Positions 47,298-60,280 of a stretch of 64,000 nt of DNA are shown one piece after another. Position numbers and translations under genes: made by a program. Source of the DNA: Anarhynchus alexandrinus (lineage: Eukaryota; Chordata; Aves; Charadriiformes; Charadriidae). The notes under the pieces were generated by a model. That model was not told the DNA's origin, ran no database searches, and saw nothing but the letters and a program-made list of their open reading frames with translations. Position 1 is the stretch's first letter. Each line of letters opens with the position of its first letter. Location of the stretch: the NCBI GenBank assembly GCA_008711295.1, contig VUYV01000015.1:8515490-8579489 (forward strand), written 5' to 3'.

Positions 47298-48226
47298 TCT
47301 TCAAAGAGAAAGACTACGCTTCCCCGTGTGTTTGCACAGCATTGAGTGCAATAAATTTCTAATTCTGACAGGGCCTCCAGACAAACAATAACAAAATCAA
47401 GTATTCATAATGTTAAAGTACAGTAGTTTTCTTATTCAAGACGAGACAAAAATTAATCAAAAAGTCCAGAAATATTTTAAAGTAGAAGTGCCAAGGCAGT
47501 CAGATGAGAAATGAATCGGTATTTTTCATTTTTAAAATTCAGAGATAACATCAAGATTCCCTTCCCATTTATCCAGGATAAAAGGCTCACTGCAGGGGGT
47601 GAGTTCAACTGAAAAAGGAATTTGGTGAAATACTTCTGAGACCGGGAGGTTGGAATGACTCACTTCGAGCAGATGCAACAGGACCCGAGGTGTTCCCCAG
47701 CCTCAGTCAAACCTCCTGCCTGATCGCTCCCCAAACGTTACCTGGAAAATCTTGCACATTCCTTTCTGCACCACAGAGATTGGTTGCCAGGCTGCACACG
47801 CCTACGTTTGGCAGCACTCCACCATCCATCGTGCTCTAGCTATGAGTAACAACAGATTTCCCATGTATTTTGTGAAGTAATGATACCATTATTTGCAGGT
47901 CAAAGGATTGGGTAAGGAATAGCTCCAAGTCCCTCTCAGTTCCTAAGGACTTACCAGTCTTCACATGAAATGAGGTTTCCCTAAAGCACAGCTGCTGAGA
48001 TGAAACAACGCATGAGTCTTGATTTCTTTCTTCAGCAAGAGCATCTGGATCCTACACAGACCAGGGAGGTTAGGAGACTACCAAGATCTTTGCCCTTCCT
48101 ACGCCTCTATTACATCTTTGCAGCTACCAACGGAGGTAAAAAAGGCAGGTTTGGCTCTAAAGTGTCAATGTTTCAATGCATTGAATAGAATATTTACAGC
48201 TGGAAGGGCCCTACCATGACCCACCA

Positions 48227-48437
48227 GTTTTCTTCACCAAAAGGGTTGTCAAGCACTAGAACAGGCTGCTTAGGGAAGTGGTGGAGTCACCGTCCCTGGA
48301 GGGATTTAAGAGACGTGTAGATATGGTGCTGAGGGACATGGTTTAGGGCTGGGTTTGGCAGTGTTAGGTTGATGGTTGGACTTGATGATCTTAAAGGTCC
48401 CTTCCAACTCAGACAATTCTATGATTCTATGATTTAG
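48227..48437 (+). mobile_element. CR1 3'-end fragment
   Basis: TTCTTCACCAAAAGGGTTGT, CCTGGAGGGATTTAAGAGAC and GGACTTGATGATCTTAAAGG. It ends with the classic tail ATTCTATGATTCTATGATTT. Confidence 0.93.
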
Positions 48438-51019
48438 TTGAACTGCCTATGAATGTCTTCTGCCTATCAGCTGCCATACAGACACTAGAAAGGAGACTAC
48501 CAAGCCAGTAGCTTTCCCCTCCATGGGCTATGGGTAGATCCTACACATTGCCATGGCTCACAGCTGAGCCATACCTTCCTCAATCCCTATGGATAGCTTT
48601 GCCAGGGAGGCTATAAAAGAGCCCTCTTTGGAGGGATCCCAAGGAGCCACCTCTCCTCTGGGAGCTGCTGCACCTCAAGGTGATCCAGAAAACCCAGTTC
48701 ATCATTTGCAGAGAGCAATCCCCAACATCTGAACACCAGGTCCAGCTCCCCCTTCCAGTAACGCACAACATCTCTGCAAAACTGGGGATGCCGCTTCCTT
48801 CCTGGGCCAGAAGATCCACCCACATCGTCGGGTTATACTCCGGTCATGTTTTTCAAGATTTTTTTGTTTTCTTCCTTACAGTCAAGACGGCCAAGAGCTT
48901 TGTTTGTTTATTTAATGAAAGCCGAGTTTCTCACAAACACAAGAATTTGAGCTTTAGAAAAGCATCACAGCAAATTGCAAGACTTATGAAAGATACCCCT
49001 GACCTGGCAACACTACAGTTGTATACAGGAATTTTTGGATTTAAGAAATCAGGGCTTCAGAAAACACACGTACTGTGCGGGAGAACCAACTTCAAATCCA
49101 ACACAAAGCCAACTAGTTGTGCAGCAGAACTCCTAAATACCAACATTTCCAGCTTTCAACCTCACCCCATAAAAATCTAGAGGAATTAAATGCAGCAGCT
49201 TAGCACCGAATTAGGAAACAAGTTCTTCATGGCCAAACAGTTCCCACAGTTAGATGTCTTCCCTGCATTTAACTGGTATACAGACTTCCTGAAATTGAGA
49301 CTATAAATGGGTGACTTGAAAATATAAATGAGTCGAGAATTACTGAACCATGCCCTTTGCAATATTATTAATTATCTTCTAGAAACATGACTTTTCCTTC
49401 TGCAAAGCCGAGGTCCTTAAAGAGCTTCAGCATGTGACACTCAAGAAGTTCTGGGAGACCGAAACTGCAGATTATTCAAATTAGCTAAAGCAAAATTCAG
49501 GCTAGCCCAAACATTTTATTTTTTTTTTGAGTCCAAAGACAAAAAGTCTCCATATTCATTTGGCCTTATAATTATAATGGTTTCATTTTTTTAAAAAAAA
49601 CCCTGTTCATAGAAAACTTTGGGATTCTTGACTGTTTTTTGTTTTGTGGAACGTTACAGAAAACAGAAGATTTTCTTTCTTACTGTGTTTTTGAGAAGTT
49701 GGGTATCTTTCTATTTTTAGTTGGCTTTGGTATGAATGTCTGAATCAAGAGGCCTATGGGAAAATACAGATTAAAAAGAAGTATCTTGAGGGAAAAAAAA
49801 GAACAAAAAAAAGCACCCAACAAGCCACCACAATTTGCATTTCCCACTGGTGTGGCCATTATTTTGGGCTCAGACCTCTCAGAGAGCAGGAATAAACTTC
49901 ACAAACTGCCCAACTTCTCCCGCCTCCTCCTGATGAGCATGCCATAGCCTCAGCGTTGCGGGACCTTCTGCCCCCTCATCCTTCACGTGTTCCCCTTCCT
50001 CCATTTTTATACTTTCTCATCAAGTCTTTAATAGCTTTTATTCTGGAATATTAAGGGAATATCAGATGTACTGTACGAGGTGTGCTGTGAAGCTGGTATT
50101 CCACGTGCACCACACAGCTATTTAATAACCATCTTGACCCTTTTCCTCCACAAAATTAATTTTTCTTGCCAGGTATTTGCCTCCTGGAAAAGAAATGACA
50201 AATTCCAGGAGCAGAGTAACCCAAAATCCTGACTGTGCCTTGCCAAATCCAAAGTGGTATGAGTCAACAAGCAGCAAATCCACCTTTGAGAAGGTTCTTG
50301 TTGGCACTTGCGACTTCAATTCCCCTTAAGCTTCAAGCAAATCAGCTAAACTGAACCCATTCTGCCTCTTAACATCTCACAGCTTTTGCCAAACCTCACC
50401 ACTGATATAAACAGCTACAGATCTTCTGAAGGTGGCCACATAGCACCTGCTCATGCTGGGGTTGAGTTTTCCCCACCGTGATCTCTATGGTCCTACCTCA
50501 AAGCTGCGGTCTTAACTTTCCATGGCTGTTGCGTCTCGGGATATAAGAGAGCTCTGTGCCCACTTCTTAACTCCATTTGGACACCCAAAATGAAGATGAC
50601 AAAGCTTGGCATGGAGAGACGTGCCTCCAACGTGGACTCTGGCTTTAGAGAACGTTGGGAACATCTGGCTGCATACAGGATTTTATAGCTGCCAGCAGCC
50701 TAAGGGAAACAAGAAAAATGCCTTAAAAAAAAAAAAGTGGTGGTTTAACTATGCCCAGGAGTAAGAGTTGATAGATAGTTAGCATCTACATGTAATTAGC
50801 GGGTACATCTGCAAAATCTCAGATACAACTGCACGTTTTTGTTTACTGCAGATCCCATTTTGATGCCCAAGATACCCGTTTAGCATCCACACTCTTGCAA
50901 CCCAAATACAGGAGGGAATAAATTAAATTATCAAGTAGAAGTTTCCATAAAAAAAAAAAAGGCATCAGGAAGGTACTTTTTCATCTATTGCCTCATGAAA
51001 CTGGGAAAAACAACAACCA
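48438..51019. other. Intergenic, no gene seen
   Basis: A/T-rich with several A- and T-runs (for example near 49521, 49590, 49793 and 50726). A 166-codon plus-strand frame at 48680-49180 has no recognisable similarity and begins outside any splice context. Confidence 0.5.
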
Positions 51020-51568
51020 AGTTGCAACAAAGCCAAGTGCAAGGTCCTACATCTGGGTCAGGGCAATCCCAAGCATAAATCTAGGCTGGACGGGGAATGG
51101 CTGGAGAGCAGCCCTGAAGAGAAGGACCTGGGGGTGCTGATTGACGAGAAGCTCAACATGAGCCAGCAATGTGCGATCGCAGCTCAGAAAGCCAACCGCA
51201 TCAAAAGAAGTGTGGCCAGCAGGTCAAGGGAGGTGATTCTGCCCCTCTGCTCCACTCTCATGAGACCCCACCTGGAGTACTGCATCCACCTCTGGAGTCC
51301 CCAACATAAGAAGGACATGGACCTGCTGGAGCGTGTCCAGAGGAGGGCCACGAGGATGATCCGNAGAAGTTTTTCACTTTGAGGGCGGTGAGGCCCAGGT
51401 TGCCCAGAGAGGTTGTTGAGGCCCCATCCCTGGAGGTGCTCAAGGCCAGGCTGGACGGGGCTTGGAGCAACCTGGTCTGGTGGGAGGTGTCCCTGCCCAT
51501 GGCAGGGGGATTGGAATTCGATGATCTTTAAGGTCCCTTCCAACTCTAAACCATTCTATGATTCTATG
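51020..51568 (+). mobile_element. CR1 LINE fragment with ORF2 C-terminal part and an internal gap
   Basis: The segment 51134-51360 translates to the C-terminal part of the CR1 reverse-transcriptase ORF ([25 protein letters not shown]). At the N (51364) the sequence jumps to TTTTTCACTTTGAGGGCGGT, which normally lies some 250 bases further on. The element then runs to its 3' tail ATTCTATGATTCTATGA. The missing middle may be a real deletion or an assembly collapse at the N. Confidence 0.92.
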
Positions 51569-52162
51569 AAAAACCATGGATGTAGTGACATTGGTCTCGG
51601 TGGCAACAGGTTGGAAGCAGGACAAGGCACTTTCAAGGCAGCAATGTCCATCCAAGGTGCAGATACCTCTGGCTCAAGAAGAACAGAGCCCAGGAGGGCA
51701 TAAGCTGCAGAAATACTGCTATGGCCTTCTCTTTTTTTTAAAACTTTCCTGGAGCATCTGCTATGTCTGAGCACATCCATTTGCACCGATAAGACAACCG
51801 CTCAGCTTATTAAACGCGGGAGCTGCAAACTGGAGGGAGGCAACGTAAATACCAGTTGTTTGCTGCACGCCTTCCCTTTCCAGCCGCCCTCCCCACTGTT
51901 AACAGCTGCTGCTTATATGGGTGGAAATCCTACGTAAAAGTGCCAAAGCGGAGACTTCAAGAGGCCTTTTCAGCAGGAACACGTCTCCTTTCTAACACTC
52001 TCCCTGATGCAGGCTGGGAAAACCAATGCAAAGCAGGGAAATAGAAACAATAAAATATGTTAATCGCTCTTTTGCCTACCGGAGAGCGGAGCCGGGCCCC
52101 AAGGGGTAAGCAACGTTTTGGCGAGTTTTCTCTCAGGGGCACTGCTCCCTTCGGCTCTGGAG

Positions 52163-52186
52163 AAAAAATAAAATAAAATAAAATAA
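52163..52186 (+). repeat. (TAAAA)n microsatellite
   Basis: AAAAAATAAAATAAAATAAA followed by ATAAT: four to five TAAAA units. Confidence 0.85.
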
Positions 52187-52887
52187 TCAGTGGTAGCAAC
52201 TGCTTTTTCATTACAGCTATCGGAATATTTAATATGTAATTTAAACTGGCCTCGGATCTGTTCCCATAGCTGCCATCCCTCCGAGAAGCCCGATGAATCC
52301 AAACTGCCGAGCTGATATCTCGTATCACGTTGTTTCGTCTAAGTCCGAAATCTCTTTGTTTTGGGAAGTGAAAACAACCCTGCCTGCTTCGAGTGACTTT
52401 CGCTGGGATTTCATGCAGAAGGACAATTCTGCAGCGCTCCTGCTGTATGCGATGACCGAGACAGCAGTTAGCTTAACTGCCACAAAAACCTTCCTTCCCC
52501 CAGAATTTGGGAGGACTGACCTTTCACATTCCGTGTTGATGCTGAGTGCAGCATCACAAGTGGGGAAAAATCTGCATTTGCAGACTGGAAGGGATTTTAA
52601 TGGAAGAAAATATTCATTTTAAAGAGAAAGAATAGAGCCATTGCAGGAAAATAAACTTGCTGTTCCTAAAGAACTCAAGGAAAGACAAAGAAAGGGCCTT
52701 TGAGATGCTCCAGCAGAACCTGCCTCCAAGCTCCCAAAGCGCATCCCAACCCAGCCAGGGAAGGGGTATCCCCTTTTGACTCAGATCCTAGAACATTTTA
52801 AGCGGGGTGAGGGAGCACCAGGTTCAAGTTTTCCTTGCCTAGGTTTGAGCTTGGGTCTTCTGCCCTCATCTCCTGTTGAAGCAGCTC

Positions 52888-52936
52888 TCAGATGATCTCT
52901 AGAGGTCCCTTCCAACTCTGAAAATTCCGTGATTTA
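52888..52936 (+). mobile_element. CR1 3' tip
   Basis: CAGATGATCTCTAGAGGTCC, CTTCCAACTCTGAAAATTCC and GTGATTTA form the last ~50 bases of a CR1. This is a very short insertion or remnant. Confidence 0.75.
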
Positions 52937-54249
52937 TATAAATAATTGTGTATAGCTCAAAGAAGAGACTGCAGCTCAATGCTCTTCGATATCTCAGGAG
53001 AGCGGTCTCTCCATTGGGCTACTAAATCTGAGACAGGCCCTCCTTTGCTCTGTTTTCATTTAAAAAAATCCCCCCTTACCGCCCTGCCTTCATTTTGCCT
53101 CCAAAAATGAAGAGAAGTGCTTATTTATCTCAGCAGGGCCAAACCCCAGCCACGCTCGGGAGGATGCTCCAGCGCTCCTCCAACCCCCGGAGCTCTCTCC
53201 TGGGGATCCAGCCCTTCCCATATGAAGAGCAGAAGGGAGGTGGCTCCCTGGTCCTCCTTTCTCAAGTCCCTCAGTGCATTTAGCCCCTGATTTATAGCGG
53301 ATCACCCTCGGAACCCTCCACGCACGGATGCCTCCGTTACGTGGTGCACTACCTGTTTGCATACTCATTTCATCGCTACAGATATTGTAGTAATAGCATC
53401 TCTTACAGCATAAACTAAGTTGCTCTGAAGATATCTTAAGTCACGAAAATCTAGAGTGGTCAAAATAATAGAAGACATAGGGGTACGCAGAGGTTTACTT
53501 ATAAAAGACTTTGCCCTTGTTTGGTTAATAAATGTGCATTCGACATAGTAGGCTTTGGGCAACCAAGTTAACTTGCATTTGAAGATGTGCTACTGCAGCC
53601 ACGTGATGTCAGCAGCATTTTATAGTCATTTTTGGATTGTTGCACAAAATACAGTTACAACGGACACCAGCTTCAAGGAGAGTTATAGTTTTTAGAAAGT
53701 AACACAGACAGGAGAAAGGAAAGTCTCAGCAGCTGAGAGGGGAAGAGAGAATTCCCCGCTTCCATCGGTTTTGCGCGTGTGCCCAGTTTCTGTAGTCTCT
53801 GGGGATCTTTCAAAGACCGCGATTACAAACCGTGGGAAGGTGTGTTTGGGAAACTGCAGCACCAAGTACCTCAAAGTGTCTTCAACCCGATTTCCGCAAA
53901 AATTTACTACCTTCACAGTTAATTAAATCCTTTAAACGCTCCGGTGTGATACACAGGAGATGAAGGATTTGTTGCTGTTATTGCGTGATGTCGAGAGAGC
54001 CGTGCCATGAGCCCACGTAACGCTGGGAGCGACGCGCTCCCCTCATTGTGCATTCACCCAACGCGCTCCTCCAGGCTTCAAGGGACGCCGCCGCCACGCC
54101 GATGCACAGGAAAGAAAATAACAAGGGCTAAATGGAGGAATTAAGTGTCTTGTCATTTAAGATCCTTTTGCCCGGCACCACAGAGGATGCTCACGCCGTA
54201 AGAAATCTTTATCTGGAATAGGCTTTTACTTTTTCCCCCCCTTTTTCAC

Positions 54250-54292
54250 AAAAAAAAAAAAGAAAAGAAAGGGGGGGAGAGAAAGAGAGAGG
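54250..54292 (+). repeat. A/G-rich homopurine tract
   Basis: A run of A, then AAAGAAAAGAAA, GGGGGGG and AGAGAAAGAGAGAGG. Some 42 purines are in a row on the plus strand, with C-rich sequence just before it. Confidence 0.8.
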
Positions 54293-57100
54293 ACAAGAAC
54301 ACCACACACCTCCTGATTTTTTCAGGAATCATGATCCTATTTCACTGCATCAGGACAACGCTAGCGAAAAAATAGATGTCAGTTTGGGAATATTTTGCAA
54401 GTGGAGTCATAAATCAACTCAGAAAACAAATTAAATAAAATATCTCTTGGCATCCCGTTTTCACACACGCAGCCAAGATTCCTGCTTTGACTTGATCCCG
54501 AGCGAGGGAGGGAGCGCAGCTCGTTCCTCCAACGCGCCGAGCTGCGAAGGGTGTTTGTTCTCTGTTATCAGCAAAGAGCGGTTACGAGCTTACCGGTCCG
54601 CTCCATCCATGAGATAATCTATTTTATATTACTGGGGGTTAGGCCAAATGCACCGTGGTTTGGAACAATAGCAAAAGACTTAAAAATCCCCCCAAAAACT
54701 GAAAAAAAAACCCTCCACACTTCTCTTTTTGCATTTGTGATAAAGTGGTATTTCTTTGTCAGAGTGCCCACCCTGAAATGTGCTTTAATAATATCAGTGC
54801 TTGTTACATGTAGAGCCGGCTTTTCACGTCACACGAGCCAAGCTTGAAAGCAATTCTCAGCCTCCCCGTGAAATCCACTTGATCCCCGCGCTGAAACCCA
54901 GCTATTTCCAGATGATACAAAGCACCTGTTTAAGGAGGGGGCTGGGGCAGGAAAAATCCCATATTCCAGCCAAAACAGCAGGAGGAACTTCTGGGCTGTT
55001 TAACTGAATTACTCAGTTGGCCACGTAAGGTAGATTACGGGTTATTGTCATGCTTCGACAAAAATTGTTCCACCATAAAAGTGTCCCAGCGACTTCCCGA
55101 CCAGGGCTGAGTCAGAAGTGTCCTCTGCTCCCACCCCAAGCACACAACCAGTATGACCATCCTTTGCCATGACTACAAGGGACCAGCGTTGAGCTGGCAC
55201 GGCTACAGGCTGGCCAGTTATTAACATAATTATGGCGTCTGGAAGAGAAAAAGATGATACAAAGATGGATCATGCGACTAAGCAAGTCAAGGTTCCTGCT
55301 TGTGGAGGAGACCTTTGAGCACATCTCGGCGTGAAGCAGGAGATGCTGCTCAGATTCTCCTGTAAAACACCACAGAAACGTCTTCCGAGAGAAGACTGCT
55401 CAGGATAAATGAAATTATTTGCTCAGGATAAATGGCTGGAAGGCGTTCAGGGACCTGTTCTTCCCACGCTTGCAAATTCTGAATTAATAGGCTTTATCCA
55501 GATGCAGTTTCTAGTTGTGGTGGGAAGATTACAAAATAACTCATATTAGCAGAGTGAGATTAAACTGACCTCTCCCCTTCCTGTCTTCCCAACCCGACAT
55601 AGTAATTCATGGACTCCGATTACTCTTAACCTATAGGTCTGACACCATACATCACTTGCAGGATCATCCATAAAGCACGCGGAGCCCGCGCTACCCCGTT
55701 CCAACTGGCCAAACGCTTCCAGCCGCTGTGCCGCAGGAGTTAAAACACCACCGAAAACCCCCAGCAAGCCCCGGTGCCCACGAGATGGGCTGCCAAAACC
55801 TGCCGAGGATGTCTCTTATGAGCGAGAGCGGGTGAATAAGAGAACAATGTGATTCGGAGCGGACAAAAGGCTTGAAATCTGAGCCACGAAAGTATCCAAG
55901 GCAGCAAGAGCAGCAAACACTCCCCAGGCAGAGCTTGTTAAAGGAGAAGGATCTGCATTCATCCAGCTTTCTCAGGTGCGAGCAAAGCAAGGAGAATGAA
56001 GACATCTCCGTAAACCTAGAGGAGCACAGGGAGAGGAGGGACGGCTGGAGCGTCCAGCCCGGGCACGCAAGGCTCCTGCGAAGGACACAATTTAAGAAGC
56101 AGCTCTGAACGTCCTTGACTGTCTAGATGTTGTTTCTGTGCCATTGCCAACGTTCAAAGTTGAAGAAACGAAGGGAAAAAAAAGCACAAAACCAACCAAA
56201 CCACACCACCCCCAACCGAAGAAAGAAGGGACTCGCTAATCCCAAGCATTCAGAAAGGATGAGTCACACCCCCCCCAAAAACATCACCAAAAACCCAGAA
56301 ATGCTTCCGTTGTGACGTTTAAACGCCCGGGGCACCGTTGCTTCACGCAGAATTCCCCTGCCATGGTGAGGGGCAGACATCATTTTAAACTAAACCCAGG
56401 AATGTCAACGCCCTTCCTGAAATCCCGCACGTGGGACTTTTGGGAAAGAAACTCGTGGGATGTCACAAAAAGCATCACGGCAGCGGGTTGGGCGACGCTG
56501 CTGTGCCAGGGGGCCGAGCCTCCTCGGCAGGACAAGGGCTGACACACCAGGATGGAGACACCACTGTGGTCCACCACAAAAGAGCTAAACCGAATATTTC
56601 CCAGGTCGCCAAGTCAGAGCGGCCTCACTTAATCTTCGGCTGTTAAAAGTTTGACATTCAAGTCTCAGCAAGAGGTTTCTTCCAGTGAGTGGACATAAAT
56701 CATCTTCTGGAGTGGCCGTTATCTTGTGTTTATCCTTTTTCTTAGGGAGGGATGAAGACTCCCGATGAACCCCTCTGGCTCTGCTGCCAGCAGAGAATTT
56801 CTCCATGACCAGATGAGGGGACTCCACCACGAGGCTACTCTATTTCCAGATGTGTCTTCTCCAAGAAGCCACTTCTATCTACATTAACATTTGCATTTTT
56901 CACAGCCTCCTTAGTTTCTCCACTCAACGTCAGCAATACTGGAAGTATTTAATCATTGCAGAGCATTTCATTTTTCCAGGATGTTCCCAAAACAATTTTC
57001 GGTGCAGTTCCTACCCCGGTCACATCACTAGTATGTCTCTGAGCATCATGCAGCCACCTGTGAAGCAGCAAGTGAAGCATCATCAGCTGCACACAGGGAA

Positions 57101-57145
57101 GGGTTTTGTTGGGTTTGGGGTTTTTTGTTTGGTTGGGTTTTTTTA
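57101..57145 (+). repeat. G/T-rich tract with GGGTTT motifs
   Basis: GGGTTTTGTTGGGTTTGGGG followed by TTTTTTGTTTGGTTGGGTTTTT. Four G-runs are present but spacing is irregular, so G-quadruplex formation is only a weak possibility. Confidence 0.7.
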
Positions 57146-59679
57146 AGTAAAGGTGGCCATGAACTTGGGATTCTCCCTGCATTTTTCCAGCAGGGTATAT
57201 CTGCACTACTACAGCTCTGAAGCTGCAGACCAGGCACACTTCCAAATTTTCCCAGCTTTCGTCCCAACGTCAACCGTTCGCAGACAATTGTCCCTGTAAT
57301 CTGCATGCTGCAGCTCGTACCTAAGAGAAGCCAAAATAACGCATATCACAAGAAGGCAGGCAAGTGCTGGCTGGGAATATTCTCCCTGCCACTAGTAGAG
57401 ATGTGTAGGGTTTTTTTTGTTGTTTAAAACCACATTTTGGAAGGAGAGCGAGAATTTTAAAGGAGCCTCTTCTGGGGACTTATTTGGAGTTTTTAATTTG
57501 CAGTCAAGTTTGTTGTTGTTCTTCCGTTTCCCCGAATTTGTCTTTCGGTGAAAGAACAACCACATTTTCTTTTTCCTTCCTACCTCTCAGGTGTTCCTGT
57601 TGTCATTCACCGACAGTGACAAAGAGCCTTTTACGTTTTATTTCCTTAGAAAAACCTGAAAATACCTATAGACCTTCTGCTTAGCAGCACACATGCAGTG
57701 GCTTGTGCACAGCTGGAAAAGTTCCACCAACTAATTATTAATGATTTCAGCCAGGTGGCCATTTAAATCCAGCTAATCCATCTGATGACGTACAGAGAAA
57801 GAGGGGAAGCGGGAGAATAGAAAGAAACCACAGAACAGGATAGCACTGAAAAGCTCTGTTTAGTCATCCTATATAGGAAAAAAATTAGCTGGTTTTAGTA
57901 GTTGGGTTTTTTCCTAATTTTTTTTGGTGGCATCAAACCTTGGAGGTCGCTTGCAAAATGATGAGGGTGACCCCAACAAATGGGACACCTGCAGCTCCCA
58001 CCATGCAGACCTGTGGACACCCCTCATTGCTTCACCCGGGGAGGTTTGATGTTTTGAAGGCAGGACAGCTCAGCCCTCAGCTCTATCCCCAAATCCTTCT
58101 CATCCTCTTCTCCTTCTCTTGTGGCAGTTCAAGCAGATGAAATTTCCAAGGAGCATTTGTGCCAGAAATGGATATGTTATTATGGATATAAACACGGATG
58201 GGCCATTTTTAGTGAAGAAGAGACAGTGTTTACTGTTGCTGAGCAGTAGAATAGATAAATAAAAGTATTCTCAAGTGCGTTCAGCTGTATACTGCTACAG
58301 GGAACTGCTCCAGTTGTTCATAAAACCTTTACAGACCAAATATCAGCGCTTTTTCTCACCCAGTGCTGCTTGCACATCTCTATTTCCATGGGAGCAGCTC
58401 TTTGTTAGGAGCAAAAATCATTGTTCAAGACCCTTAATAATTAAGTCCATCATTTTTTGGTGAGGTGTTGCTGTGGTCCTGGTCCTTTGCTCAGCAGGAA
58501 CCATGAGGGAGCCACTCCATCTCCCCAGCATCTTCATCTCATCCACAGCCTGGGAAGAGTTTCTGCTCACTGCAAACATGACTTCGTACCGATCACGCAC
58601 AGGTAGAGCATTCACTTCTCTCCTTTTAGAGCTATCTTTAAACAAGATGATTTCTTGCAGGATACATGTGACAGATACTCAACCTCAGGCTTGCTCAGGA
58701 AATTACCTTGCATCAAAGAGGGGAAAAATCCAACCCACTCCACCAACTTGCCATCAGCATAAATCAGCCGTCTGCAGAACGTGGTATAATGCAGCTCTAT
58801 CAGCACTTACAGCAACGAGCGCTTCCCAAAAGTTTATACAACATGAACATTTTTGTCTTTCCTAAAAGAAATCTTGTGCTATAAATTAAGAAACTTTCCA
58901 GGAAACATGACAAAAATCCACTCATCGGTACTGACCTTCCAGATTTAGTCAGAAAGCCCATAAATAGTTTTCCTTGCTAATGAAAGGAGCTAAAAGGCTG
59001 AGTTTATCTCTGAATGTTTAGGGAAGAAGGTCACTTACAGCACATTGTGATGTCACTGCAATGCGAGAAGGCGTTTTGGGAAGAGTTTGACAGATGATGG
59101 GGGGGAAGCGAGCAGGAGACCAACACACTCCTGTCCTTCCTGGCCTTTGGAGGCTCTAAGGATCCAGTGCCAAAACTCCTACTGAACCCAACGGGGCAGA
59201 AACAGATATTAGTCCATTTATAAGACCTCATTAACCACCCATATTTTCAGCTCTGCGGCACTGGCTGCAGGAGCAGAGGTTCTTCTCCAAGTGCAGCAAC
59301 ACTTTTTGGTTTTTGCCTTTGTTTTCCCACCATCACATTTCTTTTAAATCCTGGACGCAGATAAACCAGCCCCGGAGCTAAGAACGCACCGCAACGTTGT
59401 GCTTCTCCTCTCGGCTCCTTCAAAGTTTGTACAGATGGTCCGGTAAGAGCAACACCCTCTCCCGGATGCACTCGGACTGGCAGATAACCACCAATTCCAG
59501 GAAATTTCAGCAGTCTGAAACACAAGCGAGGGTAGATGCAAATATCCATCATATTTTGCATGGTTGGGTATACCGGGTATAACTTGGGATGGAGGAGAAA
59601 CCAACCAAACAGCATTGATTTCTCCCTGCAGAGTCACTTTTAGGAAAAGCAGCCAAAGAGGTGGCCTAGTGCATGCACC

Positions 59680-59727
59680 TTTTTTTTTTTGTTTTTTTAT
59701 TTATTTATTTTATATTTCCCCCCCCCA
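59680..59727 (+). repeat. T-rich tract ending in a C-run
   Basis: TTTTTTTTTTGTTTTTTTAT, then TTATTTATTTTATATTT, then nine C. Confidence 0.8.
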
Positions 59728-60201
59728 GACTCATGGGAAAAGCACCATCATTCTGTAAGACGCTTCAGCACTTCGCAAGTCCTTAATACTTGGTGTATTT
59801 GTAAAGCTCTTGTGCTTCCTGTTTTGTCTACTCCGGTTCTCAGGGCTTTATGGAGCATTATAAATCAGAGACGGTCTCCAGCTACGGAGCTTTGGGTATC
59901 AACAACAACAGTAGACACACTGCCAGATTTTATACTTGACTCTGACAAGATGAGCCTCACACCAGTTTTCTTTGCCCTCTCCTTTGCCATACCGAGCTGT
60001 TCTCTTTTTATTGGGATGCAAACCCCTTCGACGGAGCCCACGGGTGCCCGTGCTGCCCCCGCGGTAGCACCAAACCTGCTCAAGTGAGCCTGGAGACCTG
60101 ACTCCACTCCTAAAGAAAAAACATCCTTGACAAACCATAAAAGCGCCAAATAATGAAAACAGGAAGCCACAAGTGGTTTCACCCATAGTAAGTTCAGCTG
60201 T

Positions 60202-60280
60202 TAAAACAAAAAAAAAACCAAAAAAACAAAAAAAACCCAAAAAATAATCAACAAACAAACCCAAAACAAAAACCCCAAAC
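60202..60280 (+). repeat. A/C-rich simple-sequence tract
   Basis: A- and C-only stretches with CAAA and CCAAAA motifs, very like the tract at 42025-42105. It is an impure simple repeat. Confidence 0.8.

Larger units (their letters stand above)
51569..59679. other. Intergenic, no gene seen
   Basis: Apart from the listed CR1 tip, microsatellite and purine tract, I see no exon, RNA gene or transposon. Open frames reach about 130 codons without similarity. A G/T-rich stretch lies at 57101-57145. Confidence 0.5.

Noticed and set aside
51134..51382. An open frame resembling a reverse-transcriptase end as a host gene
   Set aside because: It is the CR1 ORF2 C-terminus inside a clear, truncated CR1 copy.
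57101..57145. GGGTTT runs as an interstitial telomere or a G-quadruplex
   Set aside because: The unit is not TTAGGG and spacing is irregular with long loops; it is a plain G/T-rich tract.
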